Shown: positions 40,051-49,374 of the stretch, one piece after another | How positions within the stretch are numbered: the first letter of the stretch is position 1 | Layout: each line of letters opens with the position of its first letter | Assembly (NCBI GenBank): GCA_945952415.1 | Contig: CAMFIF010000011.1 | Span: 90,094 to 154,093, forward strand | From: an uncultured Rhizobium sp. | Lineage (GTDB): Bacteria; Pseudomonadota; Alphaproteobacteria; Rhizobiales; Rhizobiaceae | Direction of reading: 5' to 3' | Length of the DNA: 64,000 bases | The notes under the pieces: generated by a model | Told to the model about the DNA's origin: nothing | What the model saw: only the letters and a program-made list of their open reading frames with translations | Database searches by the model: none | Made by a program: the position numbers and the translations under genes

Positions 40051-41544
40051 ATGACAACGCGAAAAGCCTCTCGTCTGATGGGCGCGTTTGCGGCCCTGCT
40101 GTTGGGTCTGGCAGGCGCGGCGGCCGCTGCCGAAGACGATCTGCGGATCGGCAACCTGCTCGATGTCACGTCATGGGACCCGGCGCTGGCCGATATCGGT
40201 TTCGACGGCCCCTATCTCTCCGCCGTCTACGACCCGCTCGTCATCATCGACGAGACGGGAAAGGTCCTGCCGGCGCTCGCCACCGACTGGCAGTTTTCGG
40301 AAGACCGGCTGACGCTGACCATGAACCTCAGGCAAGGCGTCCGCTTCAGCGACGGCACCCCCTTCAATGCGGATGCGGCCGTCGCCAATCTGGAACACCT
40401 GAAGGCCGGTGCGCGCTCGTCCGAGGCCTATCACAATGTCAAATCCGTAAGGAAGGTGGATGACGACACGGTGGAGATTGCGCTCTCGGCCCGAGACGAC
40501 AGCATGCTTTATCTCATGGGCCTCGGGCGCAGCTACATGATCTCGCCCGACGTGATCGCCAAGGGAACGGCGGCCGCCGCCCCGGTCGGCTCCGGCCCCT
40601 ACACGCTCGAAAAGGCCGTTCCGGGCGCGGAGTATGATTTCACCCGCGTGCCCGGCCACTGGGACGCCGCCACCTATCCCTATGACAAGGTTGCCGTCTT
40701 CCCGATCCTCGATCCGACCGCCCGGCACAATGCCATGCTGTCGGGACAGGTGAATGTTTCCTATGGCGATCCGGTCAACAACCAGCAGGCGGAAGCCGCC
40801 GGCTGGAACGTGTCGCAGTCGCCCGCCGGCTGGGTGGGGCTGATGTTGCTCGACCACGAAGGCAAGCGGCTGCCGCCGCTGAAGGATGTGCGCGTGCGCC
40901 AGGCGCTGAACCATGCCTTCAACGGGCCGGCGATCCTCAAGGCGGTCAGCCATGAGGCCGGCAAGCCGGCCAATCAGGTCTTCGCGGTCGGCCGTCCCGG
41001 CCATGTGGCCGCGCTCGACAACCGCTACCCGTACGATTTCGAGAAGGCGAAGGCGCTGATGGCGGAGGCGGGCTTTGCCGACGGCTTCGACGTCACCATG
41101 CCCATGGCGCCGCTCTTCCAGCCCTGGCAGCCGGTGACGGAACAGACGCTCGGCCTTTTGAACATCCGCGTCCAGTGGGACAACATGCAGACGCCGGACT
41201 ATCAGGTGAATGCGCCGAAATATCCGATGTTCATCGCCTTCATCGCCATGGACGGCGACCCGATCGCCAACCTCGCGCGGCAGGTTACCATGCCGCAATG
41301 GTACAATCTGGAGCCGGAATACGCGAAGTTCCCCGAGATTGCCGCCCTGGTGGAGAAGGCGCAGACGCTGACCGGCGACGACCAGATCAAGGCCGTCGAG
41401 GCGCTCAACACAAAGCTGACGGAAGAGGCCTGGTGGTCGGTCTGGTACCAGGCGGCCAATGTCTACCACGCCCAGCCCGGCATCCGCGTAACAGGCGTGC
41501 CCGGCATGATGTTCCCGACGCTGCGCTTCATCAAGCGCGGCTGA
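40051..41544 (+). CDS. Peptide-type ABC transporter substrate-binding protein (family 5)
   Basis: 497-residue periplasmic binding protein. Signal peptide MTTRKASRLMGAFAALLLGL with cleavage near AAAAE. The mature part has DPLVIIDETGKVLPALATDW, MNLRQGVRFSDGTPFNADAA and VGSGPYTLEK, the SBP_bac_5 pattern. Two adjacent ATG codons are possible; the second (40051) is better spaced from GGAG. First gene of a four-gene importer with one permease, a permease-ATPase fusion and an ATPase. Ligand unknown. Confidence 0.92.
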   Translation: MTTRKASRLMGAFAALLLGLAGAAAAAEDDLRIGNLLDVTSWDPALADIGFDGPYLSAVYDPLVIIDETGKVLPALATDWQFSEDRLTLTMNLRQGVRFSDGTPFNADAAVANLEHLKAGARSSEAYHNVKSVRKVDDDTVEIALSARDDSMLYLMGLGRSYMISPDVIAKGTAAAAPVGSGPYTLEKAVPGAEYDFTRVPGHWDAATYPYDKVAVFPILDPTARHNAMLSGQVNVSYGDPVNNQQAEAAGWNVSQSPAGWVGLMLLDHEGKRLPPLKDVRVRQALNHAFNGPAILKAVSHEAGKPANQVFAVGRPGHVAALDNRYPYDFEKAKALMAEAGFADGFDVTMPMAPLFQPWQPVTEQTLGLLNIRVQWDNMQTPDYQVNAPKYPMFIAFIAMDGDPIANLARQVTMPQWYNLEPEYAKFPEIAALVEKAQTLTGDDQIKAVEALNTKLTEEAWWSVWYQAANVYHAQPGIRVTGVPGMMFPTLRFIKRG

Positions 41545-41566
41545 GCGACGCCGGAAGGGCCAAGAC

Positions 41567-42508
41567 ATGCTGTTATTCCTGCTCAAACGGATCGGTGCCG
41601 GGCTGGTGCTTCTGGTGGCCGCAACCGCCGGAACCTTCTTCCTCGCCCATCTCGCGATCAGCGATCCGACGGCGGCGCTGCTCGGCTCCACGGCAACGCC
41701 CGAGCAGCAGGCCGCGCTTGCGCTGAAGCTCGGGCTCGACCGGCCGGTCCTCGTGCAGTTTCTCGAGTGGGCGGGCCATGCGGTGCGGGGGGATCTCGGC
41801 CTGTCCTGGCGAAGCTTCCAGCCGGTTTCGGAGCAGATCCTGCAGCGGGTTCCGGTAACGCTTTCCATCGTCACCTTCGCGCTCCTGCTCGCTGCCCTTT
41901 TCGGCACGCTGTTCGGCGTGCTGGCGGGGCTGAACCCGGGCGGCGTCTTCGACCGGGTGATCCAGGCCGTGACGGTGGTGCTCTTTGCCCTCCCCGGCTT
42001 CTGGCTCAGCCTCGTCCTCGTGCTCTGGTTCGCCGTGCGCCTGCAGTGGTTTCCTGCGATCGGCTATGTCTCGCCCGCGGATTCGATGACGGGCTGGCTG
42101 CGCTCGATCACCCTTCCCTCGGTGTCGCTGGCGCTCGGCGCCATCGTCATGGTGGCGGAGCAGCTGCGCAACCAGGTGATGACGGTCAGCCGCCTCGACT
42201 ATATCAGGACGCTCAAGAGCCGCGGCCTGCCGAAAAGCCGCATCCGCCTGCATGTGCTGCGCAATGCGGCGCCGACCGCCATCACCGTGCTTGCGGTGAT
42301 GTTCACGGGGCTCCTCAGCGGCGCGGTGGTGGTGGAGGCGATCTTCTCCATGCCCGGTCTCGGCCAGCTCACCCAGTCTTCCGCGCAGATGGGCGACATT
42401 CCCATGCTGCTCGGCATTACCGCCGCCACGGTCTTTTTCCTGGTCCTCGTCTATATCCTGCTCGACATCGTGCTCGGCTGGGTCAATCCGAAGGTGCGCA
42501 TCCGATGA
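41567..42508 (+). CDS. Peptide-type ABC transporter permease, DppB type
   Basis: 313-residue inner-membrane permease with about six helices. The start (LLKRIGAGLVLLVAATAGTFFLAHLAIS) and the EAA-like loop near residue 210 (LDYIRTLKSRGLPKSRIRLHVLRNAAPT) are typical of DppB/OppB. It lies 22 bases after the binding-protein gene, and its stop overlaps the start of the fused permease-ATPase gene (ATGA). Confidence 0.92.
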   Translation: MLLFLLKRIGAGLVLLVAATAGTFFLAHLAISDPTAALLGSTATPEQQAALALKLGLDRPVLVQFLEWAGHAVRGDLGLSWRSFQPVSEQILQRVPVTLSIVTFALLLAALFGTLFGVLAGLNPGGVFDRVIQAVTVVLFALPGFWLSLVLVLWFAVRLQWFPAIGYVSPADSMTGWLRSITLPSVSLALGAIVMVAEQLRNQVMTVSRLDYIRTLKSRGLPKSRIRLHVLRNAAPTAITVLAVMFTGLLSGAVVVEAIFSMPGLGQLTQSSAQMGDIPMLLGITAATVFFLVLVYILLDIVLGWVNPKVRIR

Positions 42509-44289
42509 CGTCAGCCGCTCCCCTGCCCGTCTACAGAAGGCCGAAACCCGTCTGGCAGCGGCTTGTCGCCCGGCCTGTCGGGCTTGCCGCCCTCCTGGTG
42601 CTGGCAACGCTCGCCCTGGTCGCGGTCCTCGCCCCCTATCTGTCGCCCAAGGATCCGAATTTCCTGGATCTCATGAATGCCGGTGCGCCCCCGGATGCGG
42701 ACCATCTTCTCGGCAGCGACAGCGCCGGGCGCGATATATTGAGCCGCCTCATCTGGGGAAGCCGCACCACGCTTTCGGGCGTGGTCATCACCGTCGTCAC
42801 CGCGCTTCTGGCAGGCGTGCCGACCGGCATGGCCGCCGGCTATTTCGGCGGCCGGACGGATGCCTTCCTTTCCTGGATCAGCGACGTGATGCAGGCGGTG
42901 CCCGCGATGATCATCCTGCTCGTGGTCGCCGCCGGCAGCCGCTCGAATTTCGTGGTGCTGATGGCGGCGGTCGGCATCATCATGGCACCCGGCTATTTCC
43001 GGGTCGCGCGGGCGGCGGCCCGCAGCGTCAGCCGCGAGGATTACATCACCGCGGCCCAGGTGGCGGGGCTCGGCCATGGGGTCATCCTGCGCCGCCATGT
43101 GGCGCCCGGCATCCTCGCCGCGGTCACCATCCAGACCGCGCTTGCCGCCGGCATTGCCATGGGCATTCAGGCCGGCCTGCAATTCCTCGGCATCGGCCAG
43201 AGCAATGTCCCGAGCTGGGGCGCGATGATGGCGGATGGCTTCCGCTTCATGCTCACCAATCCCTGGCTGCTGTTCTGGCCGTCGCTCGCGCTCGGGGTGG
43301 CGATCGCCGCGCTGGCCCTTCTCGGCTCGACGCTGGCCGATGTCATGCGCAGCCGCTCGCCCCGTCCGGCGGATGCGGCAGAGGCGGTGGCAGATGGCGC
43401 GGCAGCCCCCGCAACGTCCGCCCCGGAACTGGATGCCGGCGCGGAAAGCGCGCTCCGGGTGGACAATCTGCGCGTCCGCTACCGCAACGGCGGCACGGTG
43501 ACCGAGGTGGTGCACGGCATCTCCTTTTCCGTCCGGCCGGGCGAGGTGCTGGGCATCGTCGGCGAAAGCGGGTCCGGCAAGTCGCAGACCGTCTACTCCC
43601 TTCTCGATCTCCTGCCGGCGAACGGCGCGTCCACGGCGGACGGGATCTACCTTCGCGGCAAGCCGATCCATGCTCTCCCGGAGAAGGAGCGCGCCCGGCT
43701 CCTCGGCTCCGCCTTCGGCTATGTGCCGCAGGAACCGATGTCCAATCTCGACCCCTCCTACCGGATCGGCCACCAGCTCTGCGAGCCGCTGATGGTGGTT
43801 CACGGTCTTGGCCGTGGCGAAGCCCGGGCGCGGGTGCGCGACGTGCTGGCCAAGGTCGGTATCCGCGACATCGACCGGGTGATGAGGAGCTATCCGCACG
43901 AGATCTCGGGCGGCATGGCGCAACGGGTGCTGATCGCCGGTGCGATCCTCGGACAACCCTCCGTGCTTCTCGCCGACGAACCGACGACGGCGCTCGATGT
44001 CACGGTTCAGGCCGAGGTGCTGCAGCTTCTCCGCGACCTCAGGGCCGAAACCGGCATGGCGCTGGTGCTGATCACCCACAACTTCGGGGTGGTGGCAGAC
44101 CTCTGCGACCGGGTGATCGTGATGCGCGGCGGCCATGTGATCGAAAGCGGGCCGGTTGCGGAGATCTTCGCCCATGCCCGCCACCCCTATACCCGCGCGC
44201 TGATCGAGGCCTCCGCCGATATCGAAACCTCCCGCCGGGAGCTCGACCGGATGGCGCGCCGGACGGAAAGCGAGGCGGTGCAAGGATGA
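42505..44289 (+). CDS. Fused DppC-type permease and DppD-type ATPase
   Basis: 594-residue protein joining two importer subunits. Residues about 20-290 are a DppC-type permease with DHLLGSDSAGRDILSRLIWGSRTT and the EAA loop SREDYITAAQVAGLGHGVIL. A linker rich in Ala and Pro (about 290-320) follows. Residues 320-594 are an ATPase with Walker A GESGSGKSQ, signature ISGGMAQRV, Walker B VLLADEPTTALD and the switch His in LITHNF. Start overlaps the upstream stop, and the stop overlaps the downstream start. Such fusions are known in the family but less common than separate genes. Confidence 0.92.
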   Translation: MTSAAPLPVYRRPKPVWQRLVARPVGLAALLVLATLALVAVLAPYLSPKDPNFLDLMNAGAPPDADHLLGSDSAGRDILSRLIWGSRTTLSGVVITVVTALLAGVPTGMAAGYFGGRTDAFLSWISDVMQAVPAMIILLVVAAGSRSNFVVLMAAVGIIMAPGYFRVARAAARSVSREDYITAAQVAGLGHGVILRRHVAPGILAAVTIQTALAAGIAMGIQAGLQFLGIGQSNVPSWGAMMADGFRFMLTNPWLLFWPSLALGVAIAALALLGSTLADVMRSRSPRPADAAEAVADGAAAPATSAPELDAGAESALRVDNLRVRYRNGGTVTEVVHGISFSVRPGEVLGIVGESGSGKSQTVYSLLDLLPANGASTADGIYLRGKPIHALPEKERARLLGSAFGYVPQEPMSNLDPSYRIGHQLCEPLMVVHGLGRGEARARVRDVLAKVGIRDIDRVMRSYPHEISGGMAQRVLIAGAILGQPSVLLADEPTTALDVTVQAEVLQLLRDLRAETGMALVLITHNFGVVADLCDRVIVMRGGHVIESGPVAEIFAHARHPYTRALIEASADIETSRRELDRMARRTESEAVQG

Positions 44290-45131
44290 ACATGATGCCG
44301 GAAATCACGCCGTCGCTTCTCTCCGTCGAAGGTCTCGACGTTTCCTACGGGCCACTCAAGGTCCTGCATGAGGTGGCGCTCGATGTCCGCCCTGGCGAAT
44401 GCGTGGGGCTGGTGGGCGAAAGCGGCTCGGGCAAGTCGACGCTCGGCAAGACGCTTCTGGGGCTTGCCCCCGTCACCGCCGGCCGCATCGCCTTCGACGG
44501 ACGCGACATCACGCGGCTGTCCCCGAAGGAACGACGCGCCATGGCGGATCATGTCCAGGTCGTCTTCCAGAACCCCTACGGCTCGCTCAATCCGCTGATG
44601 ACGGTGGGAGAGATCCTCTCCGAATCCCTCTGGTATGCCGGCCTTTCCCGCGCGGCCATGCGCGAGCGGGTGGCCGAAGCGCTGGAGCAGGTCCAGCTGC
44701 CGGCGGAAGCGGCCGAGCGCCTGCCGGATGCCTTTTCCGGCGGCCAGCGCCAGCGGATCGCGATTGCCCGCGCGATCATCCGCCGCCCGCGGCTGATTGT
44801 CTGCGACGAGCCGGTGAGCGCACTCGATCTCACCACCCAGGCGGCGGTCGTCGACTTTCTCATCGATCTCCAGCGGCAGACGGGCGTTGCCTATCTCTTC
44901 ATCTCCCACGATCTCGGGCTGGTCAGGCGGATCTGCCACCGGGTGGCGGTGATGGAGAGCGGCCGGATCGTCGAATTCGGCGATGGCGAGCGCGTGACGC
45001 GCACCCCCGACCATCCCTATAGCCGCCGCCTGCTGCTGGCTTCGCCCGTGGCCGATCCGGTCGCCCAGGCCGAGCGCCGGGCCGCCTGGCAGGCGCTGAA
45101 GACCGGGGCGATGGAGAAGCCCCGGCCATGA
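44286..45131 (+). CDS. Peptide-type ABC transporter ATPase, DppF type
   Basis: 281-residue ATPase: Walker A GESGSGKSTLGK, signature FSGGQRQRIAIARAI, Walker B LIVCDEPVSALD, switch His in FISHDL, and C-terminal HPYSRRLLLASPV. The ATG at 44286 overlaps the stop of the fused gene. With the fusion protein it provides the second nucleotide-binding domain of the importer. The C-terminal oligopeptide domain is short. Confidence 0.92.
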   Translation: MNMMPEITPSLLSVEGLDVSYGPLKVLHEVALDVRPGECVGLVGESGSGKSTLGKTLLGLAPVTAGRIAFDGRDITRLSPKERRAMADHVQVVFQNPYGSLNPLMTVGEILSESLWYAGLSRAAMRERVAEALEQVQLPAEAAERLPDAFSGGQRQRIAIARAIIRRPRLIVCDEPVSALDLTTQAAVVDFLIDLQRQTGVAYLFISHDLGLVRRICHRVAVMESGRIVEFGDGERVTRTPDHPYSRRLLLASPVADPVAQAERRAAWQALKTGAMEKPRP

Positions 45132-45275
45132 CGATGAACGAGGAGGACGCCCATGCAGACCCCTGCCCTTCCGCCGCGCCCGCCGCAATATGCGCGTTTC
45201 GGCAAGAAGCCAGTGGCAAAGCCGGTGCCGGCTATATTATGGCTTGTCCGTTCAAGGAAAGAGCAAGGACCGGAC

Positions 45276-45875
45276 ATGCCCAAGATCGTTGACCATGACA
45301 AGCGCCGCAGCGACATCGTTGCCGTGGCCAAGCGTTTGATCCTGGAGGGCGGTTTCGAGGCGGCCACCATGCGCAGCCTCGCCGCCGAGGCGGGTTTTGC
45401 CAATGGTGCGCTCAAGCACTTCTTCCCGAACAAGGACAGCATCATCGCCGCCACCTTCGAAAGCGTGCTGGAGGAGATGAACCCGGAGCGGCGTCTGGCC
45501 GACAAGGGCAAGGCCGATGGTGGCACGCCCGCCGAGCGGCTGCACGACATCATCGCCGAGGTGCTGCCTTCCAACGAGAAGGACATCAATGCGGGCCGGG
45601 TGCTGCTGGTGCTCTGGGACCATGCGACCTCCAATCCCGATCTCGCAGCGCTCTACCGCGCCTTCTTCCAGACCTGGCGCGGCGTGCTGGAGGAGCATAT
45701 CGCCGCCGCCGCGGGTCCCAAGACCCGCGCCAGCGGCGATTTCGCCCGGCTGGCGCTCGAGATCATGTCGCTGACGATCGGCGCGAACGTGGTGCATCTC
45801 ATGCATCCCGATGGCGTCTTCATCGGCAGCTACCGGCATCTGATCGACGATTACGTGGCCCGCGTCGTGACCTGA
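45276..45875 (+). CDS. TetR-family transcriptional regulator (BetI-like)
   Basis: 199-residue regulator. The N-terminal helix-turn-helix is KRRSDIVAVAKRLILEGGFE followed by ATMRSLAAEAGFANGALKHFFPNKDSIIAA. The C-terminal ligand domain is helical, with the BetI-like DHATSNPDLAALYRAFFQTWR. ATG at 45276 follows GAGCAAGGACCGGAC; an upstream in-frame ATG would add a proline-rich leader. Lies after the importer genes within the cluster, and is the best candidate for the protein that binds the repeated TNNAC-N4-GTAGA dyads. Confidence 0.9.
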   Translation: MPKIVDHDKRRSDIVAVAKRLILEGGFEAATMRSLAAEAGFANGALKHFFPNKDSIIAATFESVLEEMNPERRLADKGKADGGTPAERLHDIIAEVLPSNEKDINAGRVLLVLWDHATSNPDLAALYRAFFQTWRGVLEEHIAAAAGPKTRASGDFARLALEIMSLTIGANVVHLMHPDGVFIGSYRHLIDDYVARVVT

Positions 45876-45922
45876 CCCCCGGGCCTTCCCTACCCCCATA
45901 GCTGACGAGCGGAGGATTGAAC

Positions 45923-46666
45923 TTGTCAGATGAGACCTCATTGATGGCGTTTCGCGAAAGCGGAACGGCAAACGGCGAAGCCGTGCCCCTTCTTCTCCTG
46001 CACGGGTTACTGTCGTCGTCCGCCCATGACTGGCCGGAGGAGAGCTGGGCAGGCCCGCTTGCCCGCGCCGGGCAGCGGCTCATCCTTGCCGATCTGCCGG
46101 CCCATGGCACGGCCCCCGACCCCGCCGGCCCGGATGCCGCGACCGTCACGGGCCTGGTGGAGGCGCTTGCCCGGAAGATCGATGCTGCCGGCGGCAAGGC
46201 CGATATCCTCGCCTATTCGCTCGGCAGCCGGCTTGCCTGGAGCCTTGCCGCCCGCCATCCGGACAAGGTGCGCCGCATGGTGCTCGGCGGGCTCGGTCCG
46301 CATGATCCCTTTGCCGGGCTCGATTACGGGGCGGCGCGCCGCTTCGTGCGCGACGGCACCCCACCCGCCGACCCGATGACCGCCATGCTGGCCGGCTTCG
46401 TCATCCGCGCGGCAGAGCGCGTCTCCGCGCGGTTCGATCTCATGGAGGCGCTTGGGCGCGAGCCCTTCGACCCCGGGCGGGAAAAGCCGGTCATGCCGGT
46501 GCTCCTCCTTGCCGGAAGCGAAGACCGGATGTGCGAGGCGACGCCCCTGCTTGCCGCAGGCCTTGGCGATGCCCGCCACCGGACCGTGCCCGGCGATCAC
46601 ATGGCTGCGCTGCATCATGAGGATTTCCGCACCGAGGCGCTCGCCTTCCTCGACCGGCGCCCCTAG
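45923..46666 (+). CDS. Alpha/beta hydrolase
   Basis: 247-residue hydrolase: oxyanion region LLLLHGLLSSSAHDW, nucleophile elbow AYSLGSRLAW (Ser), acidic residue in LLLAGSEDRMCE and catalytic His in PGDHMAALHH. All three triad residues are visible. The best start is TTG at 45923, seven bases after GGAGG; another TTG six bases earlier is too close and ATG 45944 lacks a site. Follows the TetR gene in the same direction. Substrate unknown; a lactone or ester of the pathway is plausible. Confidence 0.83.
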   Translation: MSDETSLMAFRESGTANGEAVPLLLLHGLLSSSAHDWPEESWAGPLARAGQRLILADLPAHGTAPDPAGPDAATVTGLVEALARKIDAAGGKADILAYSLGSRLAWSLAARHPDKVRRMVLGGLGPHDPFAGLDYGAARRFVRDGTPPADPMTAMLAGFVIRAAERVSARFDLMEALGREPFDPGREKPVMPVLLLAGSEDRMCEATPLLAAGLGDARHRTVPGDHMAALHHEDFRTEALAFLDRRP

Positions 46667-46763
46667 GGCCCGCCGCCTCCGATCACCCTTCCCGACGTGC
46701 GGGGGCGAAAGGCCTTCCCTCCGCGCGAAGGGGCCAACCTGTCCTCCTGAAAGGAAAGAACCG

Positions 46764-47759
46764 ATGACTATCGCCCTCTCCACCAAGGCCGATCCCTCCC
46801 GGATCGTCGAGATCGCCACCGGCTACATGGCGGCGCAGCAGCTCTTTGCCGCCAGCCGGAGCGGCCTTTTCGCCGCCCTTGCGGAAAAGCCGCTCCCCAT
46901 CGAAGCGCTTGCCGCCGCAACCGGGCTTTCCCCGCGCATGACGCGCATCCTGGCCGATGCCATGGCCGGGCTCGGCCTTCTCACCCGCAGCAACGGGGCC
47001 TACGCGCTCACCCCGGCGGCCGAAACCTATCTCACCGGCAGCAAGGCAGCACTCGATCTGTCGCCCTTCCTCGTCTTCCTCGAAGAGATCAGCTATCCCC
47101 ACTGGCTGCAGTTCCCGAAGACCGTCGAAACCGACAGGCCGGGCGATCTCCAGATGACCGAGGCGCGCTGGAAGACCTTCCTCGACGGTGTCATGACCTA
47201 TAACCGCCTGCATGCGGCGGAATTCCTGAAGGCCATCGATGTCTCGAAAAGCACCCGGCTGCTCGATCTCGGCGGCCTTGCCCCCTATTTCGCCATTGGC
47301 GCCATGGAGGCCAATCCGGCGCTTAAGACCACCTTTGCCTATGCGGTGGATTTCATCGAAGCGCTCGGCGCGGAGCTCGACCGGGCCGGGCTTTCGTCCC
47401 GAAGCGAGATCGTGCCGGCCGCAACGCCGAGCGCCGAAGTGCCGGGCCCCTTCGACCTCGTCTTCCTGAACCATGTGGTGCACCGGTTCAACGCGACGGA
47501 AAACCGGGCGATCATCCGCCATGCCCGAAAGGCTGCGGGCAAGGGCGCCCGGCTTGCCCTTCTGGACTTCTTCCTGGACGACGCGCCGCAACAGCGGACG
47601 ATCGATGCGCTCCATGCGGGCGAATATCTGGTGATCGACGGCACCGTGGTCTATCCGGAATGCGAGGTCCGCGCCTGGCTCGAGGAGGCGGGCTGGCGCC
47701 CGCTCGAAATGGTGAACCTGCCGGGAAGCCCGCGCGTGCTGCTGGTGGAAGCCGTCTGA
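46764..47759 (+). CDS. SAM-dependent methyltransferase, O-methyltransferase family 2 type
   Basis: 331-residue cytoplasmic enzyme. Residues about 15-85 form the dimerisation winged helix of plant-type/hydroxyneurosporene O-methyltransferases (IVEIATGYMAAQQLFAASRS, then GLFAALAEKPLPIEALAAAT), and from about residue 160 the SAM-binding domain has RLLDLGGLAPYFAIGAME and FDLVFLNHVVHRF. ATG follows AAAGGAAAGAACCG. It is in the same direction as the TetR and hydrolase genes and ends at a hairpin shared with the convergent amidohydrolase. Confidence 0.85.
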   Translation: MTIALSTKADPSRIVEIATGYMAAQQLFAASRSGLFAALAEKPLPIEALAAATGLSPRMTRILADAMAGLGLLTRSNGAYALTPAAETYLTGSKAALDLSPFLVFLEEISYPHWLQFPKTVETDRPGDLQMTEARWKTFLDGVMTYNRLHAAEFLKAIDVSKSTRLLDLGGLAPYFAIGAMEANPALKTTFAYAVDFIEALGAELDRAGLSSRSEIVPAATPSAEVPGPFDLVFLNHVVHRFNATENRAIIRHARKAAGKGARLALLDFFLDDAPQQRTIDALHAGEYLVIDGTVVYPECEVRAWLEEAGWRPLEMVNLPGSPRVLLVEAV

Positions 47760-47769
47760 TGCCCGTGGC

Positions 47770-47789
47770 GCGCCTCCTTCGGGAGGCGC
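47770..47789. terminator. UUCG-loop hairpin between convergent genes
   Basis: GCGCCTCC-TTCG-GGAGGCGC is a perfect 8-bp stem with a stable UUCG tetraloop. It lies between the convergent methyltransferase and amidohydrolase genes. There is no strong T-run on either side, so it may be a weak or Rho-assisted terminator. Confidence 0.55.
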
Positions 47790-47795
47790 CCACCC

Positions 47796-49184
47796 TTACG
47801 GGGCTTCGCCGGTGGCGGCAGTCCTGTCATAGACGAAACGGCCGTCGACCATGGTCCGCTCGACGGCGATCTCGGGAAGCCGCTGCCATCCGGCCTTGAG
47901 CGGGTCTTGCGAGAGCACGCAAAGATCGGCGACCTTGCCCACCTCCAGCGTGCCCTTCCAGTCTTCGGCGCCATCCTGTTCGGCGGGGATCGCGGTCATC
48001 ATCCGGAGAAGGGCCGAGAGTTCCGCCCGGCCGACGGGAAGGCCCCGCCCTTCAAGCTGGCCGGCGGCGGTGGCAACGATCCTCCGCCAGTCGGGCGTGG
48101 CAACGGGGGCATCGGAGGAAAGCGTGGCGCGCAGGCCTGTCGTGCCGAAGATCCGATCGATGGGAAAGGCGCGGGCGATCTGCTCGGGACGCAGCGCCCC
48201 TGCCATCCACGCGCCGGTCATCGCGGCAATGACCGGCTGGACGGTGAGACCGACGCCCGCCCTGGCCATCCGGGAAAGCTGCTCCGGCGTGACGAGATCG
48301 CCATGGATCGCGTAATGGCGAAGCCTGCCCGCCCCGCCGAGCGCCTCGACGGTCGAAAGCAGCGTCTCGACGGTGCGGTCGCCGGTGGCATGGACTGCCA
48401 CCTGCTCTCCCGCTGCATGGCCGAGGCGGATCATCCGTTCATAGGTCGCAGCCCGCTCGGAAAGATCCCCTTCCCCGGTAAAGAGCGTGCCGACGCTTCC
48501 GTCGGGATAGGGTTCTTCCACCCAGGCGGTGCGCAGCGGCGGAATGCCGTCGGCGAAGATCTTGACGCCGGGGATAGACAGCCAGCGCGGATCGGCCGTC
48601 GGTTTTGGAAGCGAAAGCCCGGCCTCGAAGACCGAAAGCGTGCTCGCCCCATCGAGCAGGCCGTGGAGCGACAGAAGCGTCACCCGCGCCGTCTGGGCCG
48701 GCGTACCGGCAAGGGCCGCGTAGGCGGCAAGCACGTCGGAGCCGAAGCAGCCGGTCTCGCCCTCATCCTCGCCCGGACCGATCCCCGGTTCGGTATAGCT
48801 GGTGATGCCGAGCGAGGCGAGCAGCCGGAAGCAGGCGAGAATGGCGCGCCTCATATCCTCCGGGCCATCAAGAAGACGGCCATGCCAGTTGCTCTCAGGG
48901 CTTTCGAGCATCAGGTCCGGCCAGCGCGCACCGAGCCACACCCCGTGGAGATGGCTGTCATTGATGCCGGGCAGCACGCATTGGCCGGAGAGATCGATCC
49001 GCCGCGTGAGGGGACCAGCAAGGGAGAGGATCTCCCGGTCCTCGCCCAGCGCCATGATCAGCCCATCGCGCACCGCAAGCGCGCTTGCGCTCGTCAGTTT
49101 GGGATCGAGGCAGTGGACGATGCCCCCATGGAAGATCAGATCGGGAGGAAGCGGGCGCGAAGCGGCATTTTCGGCAAGGGGCAT
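47796..49184 (-). CDS. YtcJ-like metal-dependent amidohydrolase
   Basis: About 462 residues, Amidohydro_3 type. Metal-binding HxH region is PGINDSHLHGVWLG, then VKIFADGIPPL (carboxylated-Lys/Asp region), VHATGDRTVE, YAIHGDLVT and the terminal Asp in TLSSDAPVATPDW. It hydrolyses C-N bonds of cyclic or acyl amides. The frame is open to a GTG at 49223, but a dyad and TATAAA lie there, so I prefer the ATG at 49184 (weak GGAAA site). Convergent with the methyltransferase gene. The promoter dyad links it to the cluster at 36-47 kb. Confidence 0.82.
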   Translation of the reverse strand: MPLAENAASRPLPPDLIFHGGIVHCLDPKLTSASALAVRDGLIMALGEDREILSLAGPLTRRIDLSGQCVLPGINDSHLHGVWLGARWPDLMLESPESNWHGRLLDGPEDMRRAILACFRLLASLGITSYTEPGIGPGEDEGETGCFGSDVLAAYAALAGTPAQTARVTLLSLHGLLDGASTLSVFEAGLSLPKPTADPRWLSIPGVKIFADGIPPLRTAWVEEPYPDGSVGTLFTGEGDLSERAATYERMIRLGHAAGEQVAVHATGDRTVETLLSTVEALGGAGRLRHYAIHGDLVTPEQLSRMARAGVGLTVQPVIAAMTGAWMAGALRPEQIARAFPIDRIFGTTGLRATLSSDAPVATPDWRRIVATAAGQLEGRGLPVGRAELSALLRMMTAIPAEQDGAEDWKGTLEVGKVADLCVLSQDPLKAGWQRLPEIAVERTMVDGRFVYDRTAATGEAP

Positions 49185-49218
49185 GGCAGGGTTTTCCGTG
49201 GACACTCGGATTTTATAT

Positions 49219-49232
49219 TCCACGTACGTAGA
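49219..49232. promoter_or_regulatory. Dyad TCCAC-GTAC-GTAGA, candidate TetR site C
   Basis: Third copy of the 14-bp imperfect palindrome, with the self-complementary core ACGTACGT. Read toward the amidohydrolase gene, a TATAAA element follows immediately, so a protein bound here would cover the promoter. Confidence 0.55.
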
Positions 49233-49374
49233 CTTAAGGCAATGCCCGAAAACGCGCTTTCCTCGTCCCCCTTATGGCAAAACCGGACAGGCGGCCTCCT
49301 TGCCGGGGGCCGCCTGTCATGAAGGGGACGAAAGGGGTGCGGGCGATCCGGACCCGCGCCCCTGCCGCCGCCGC

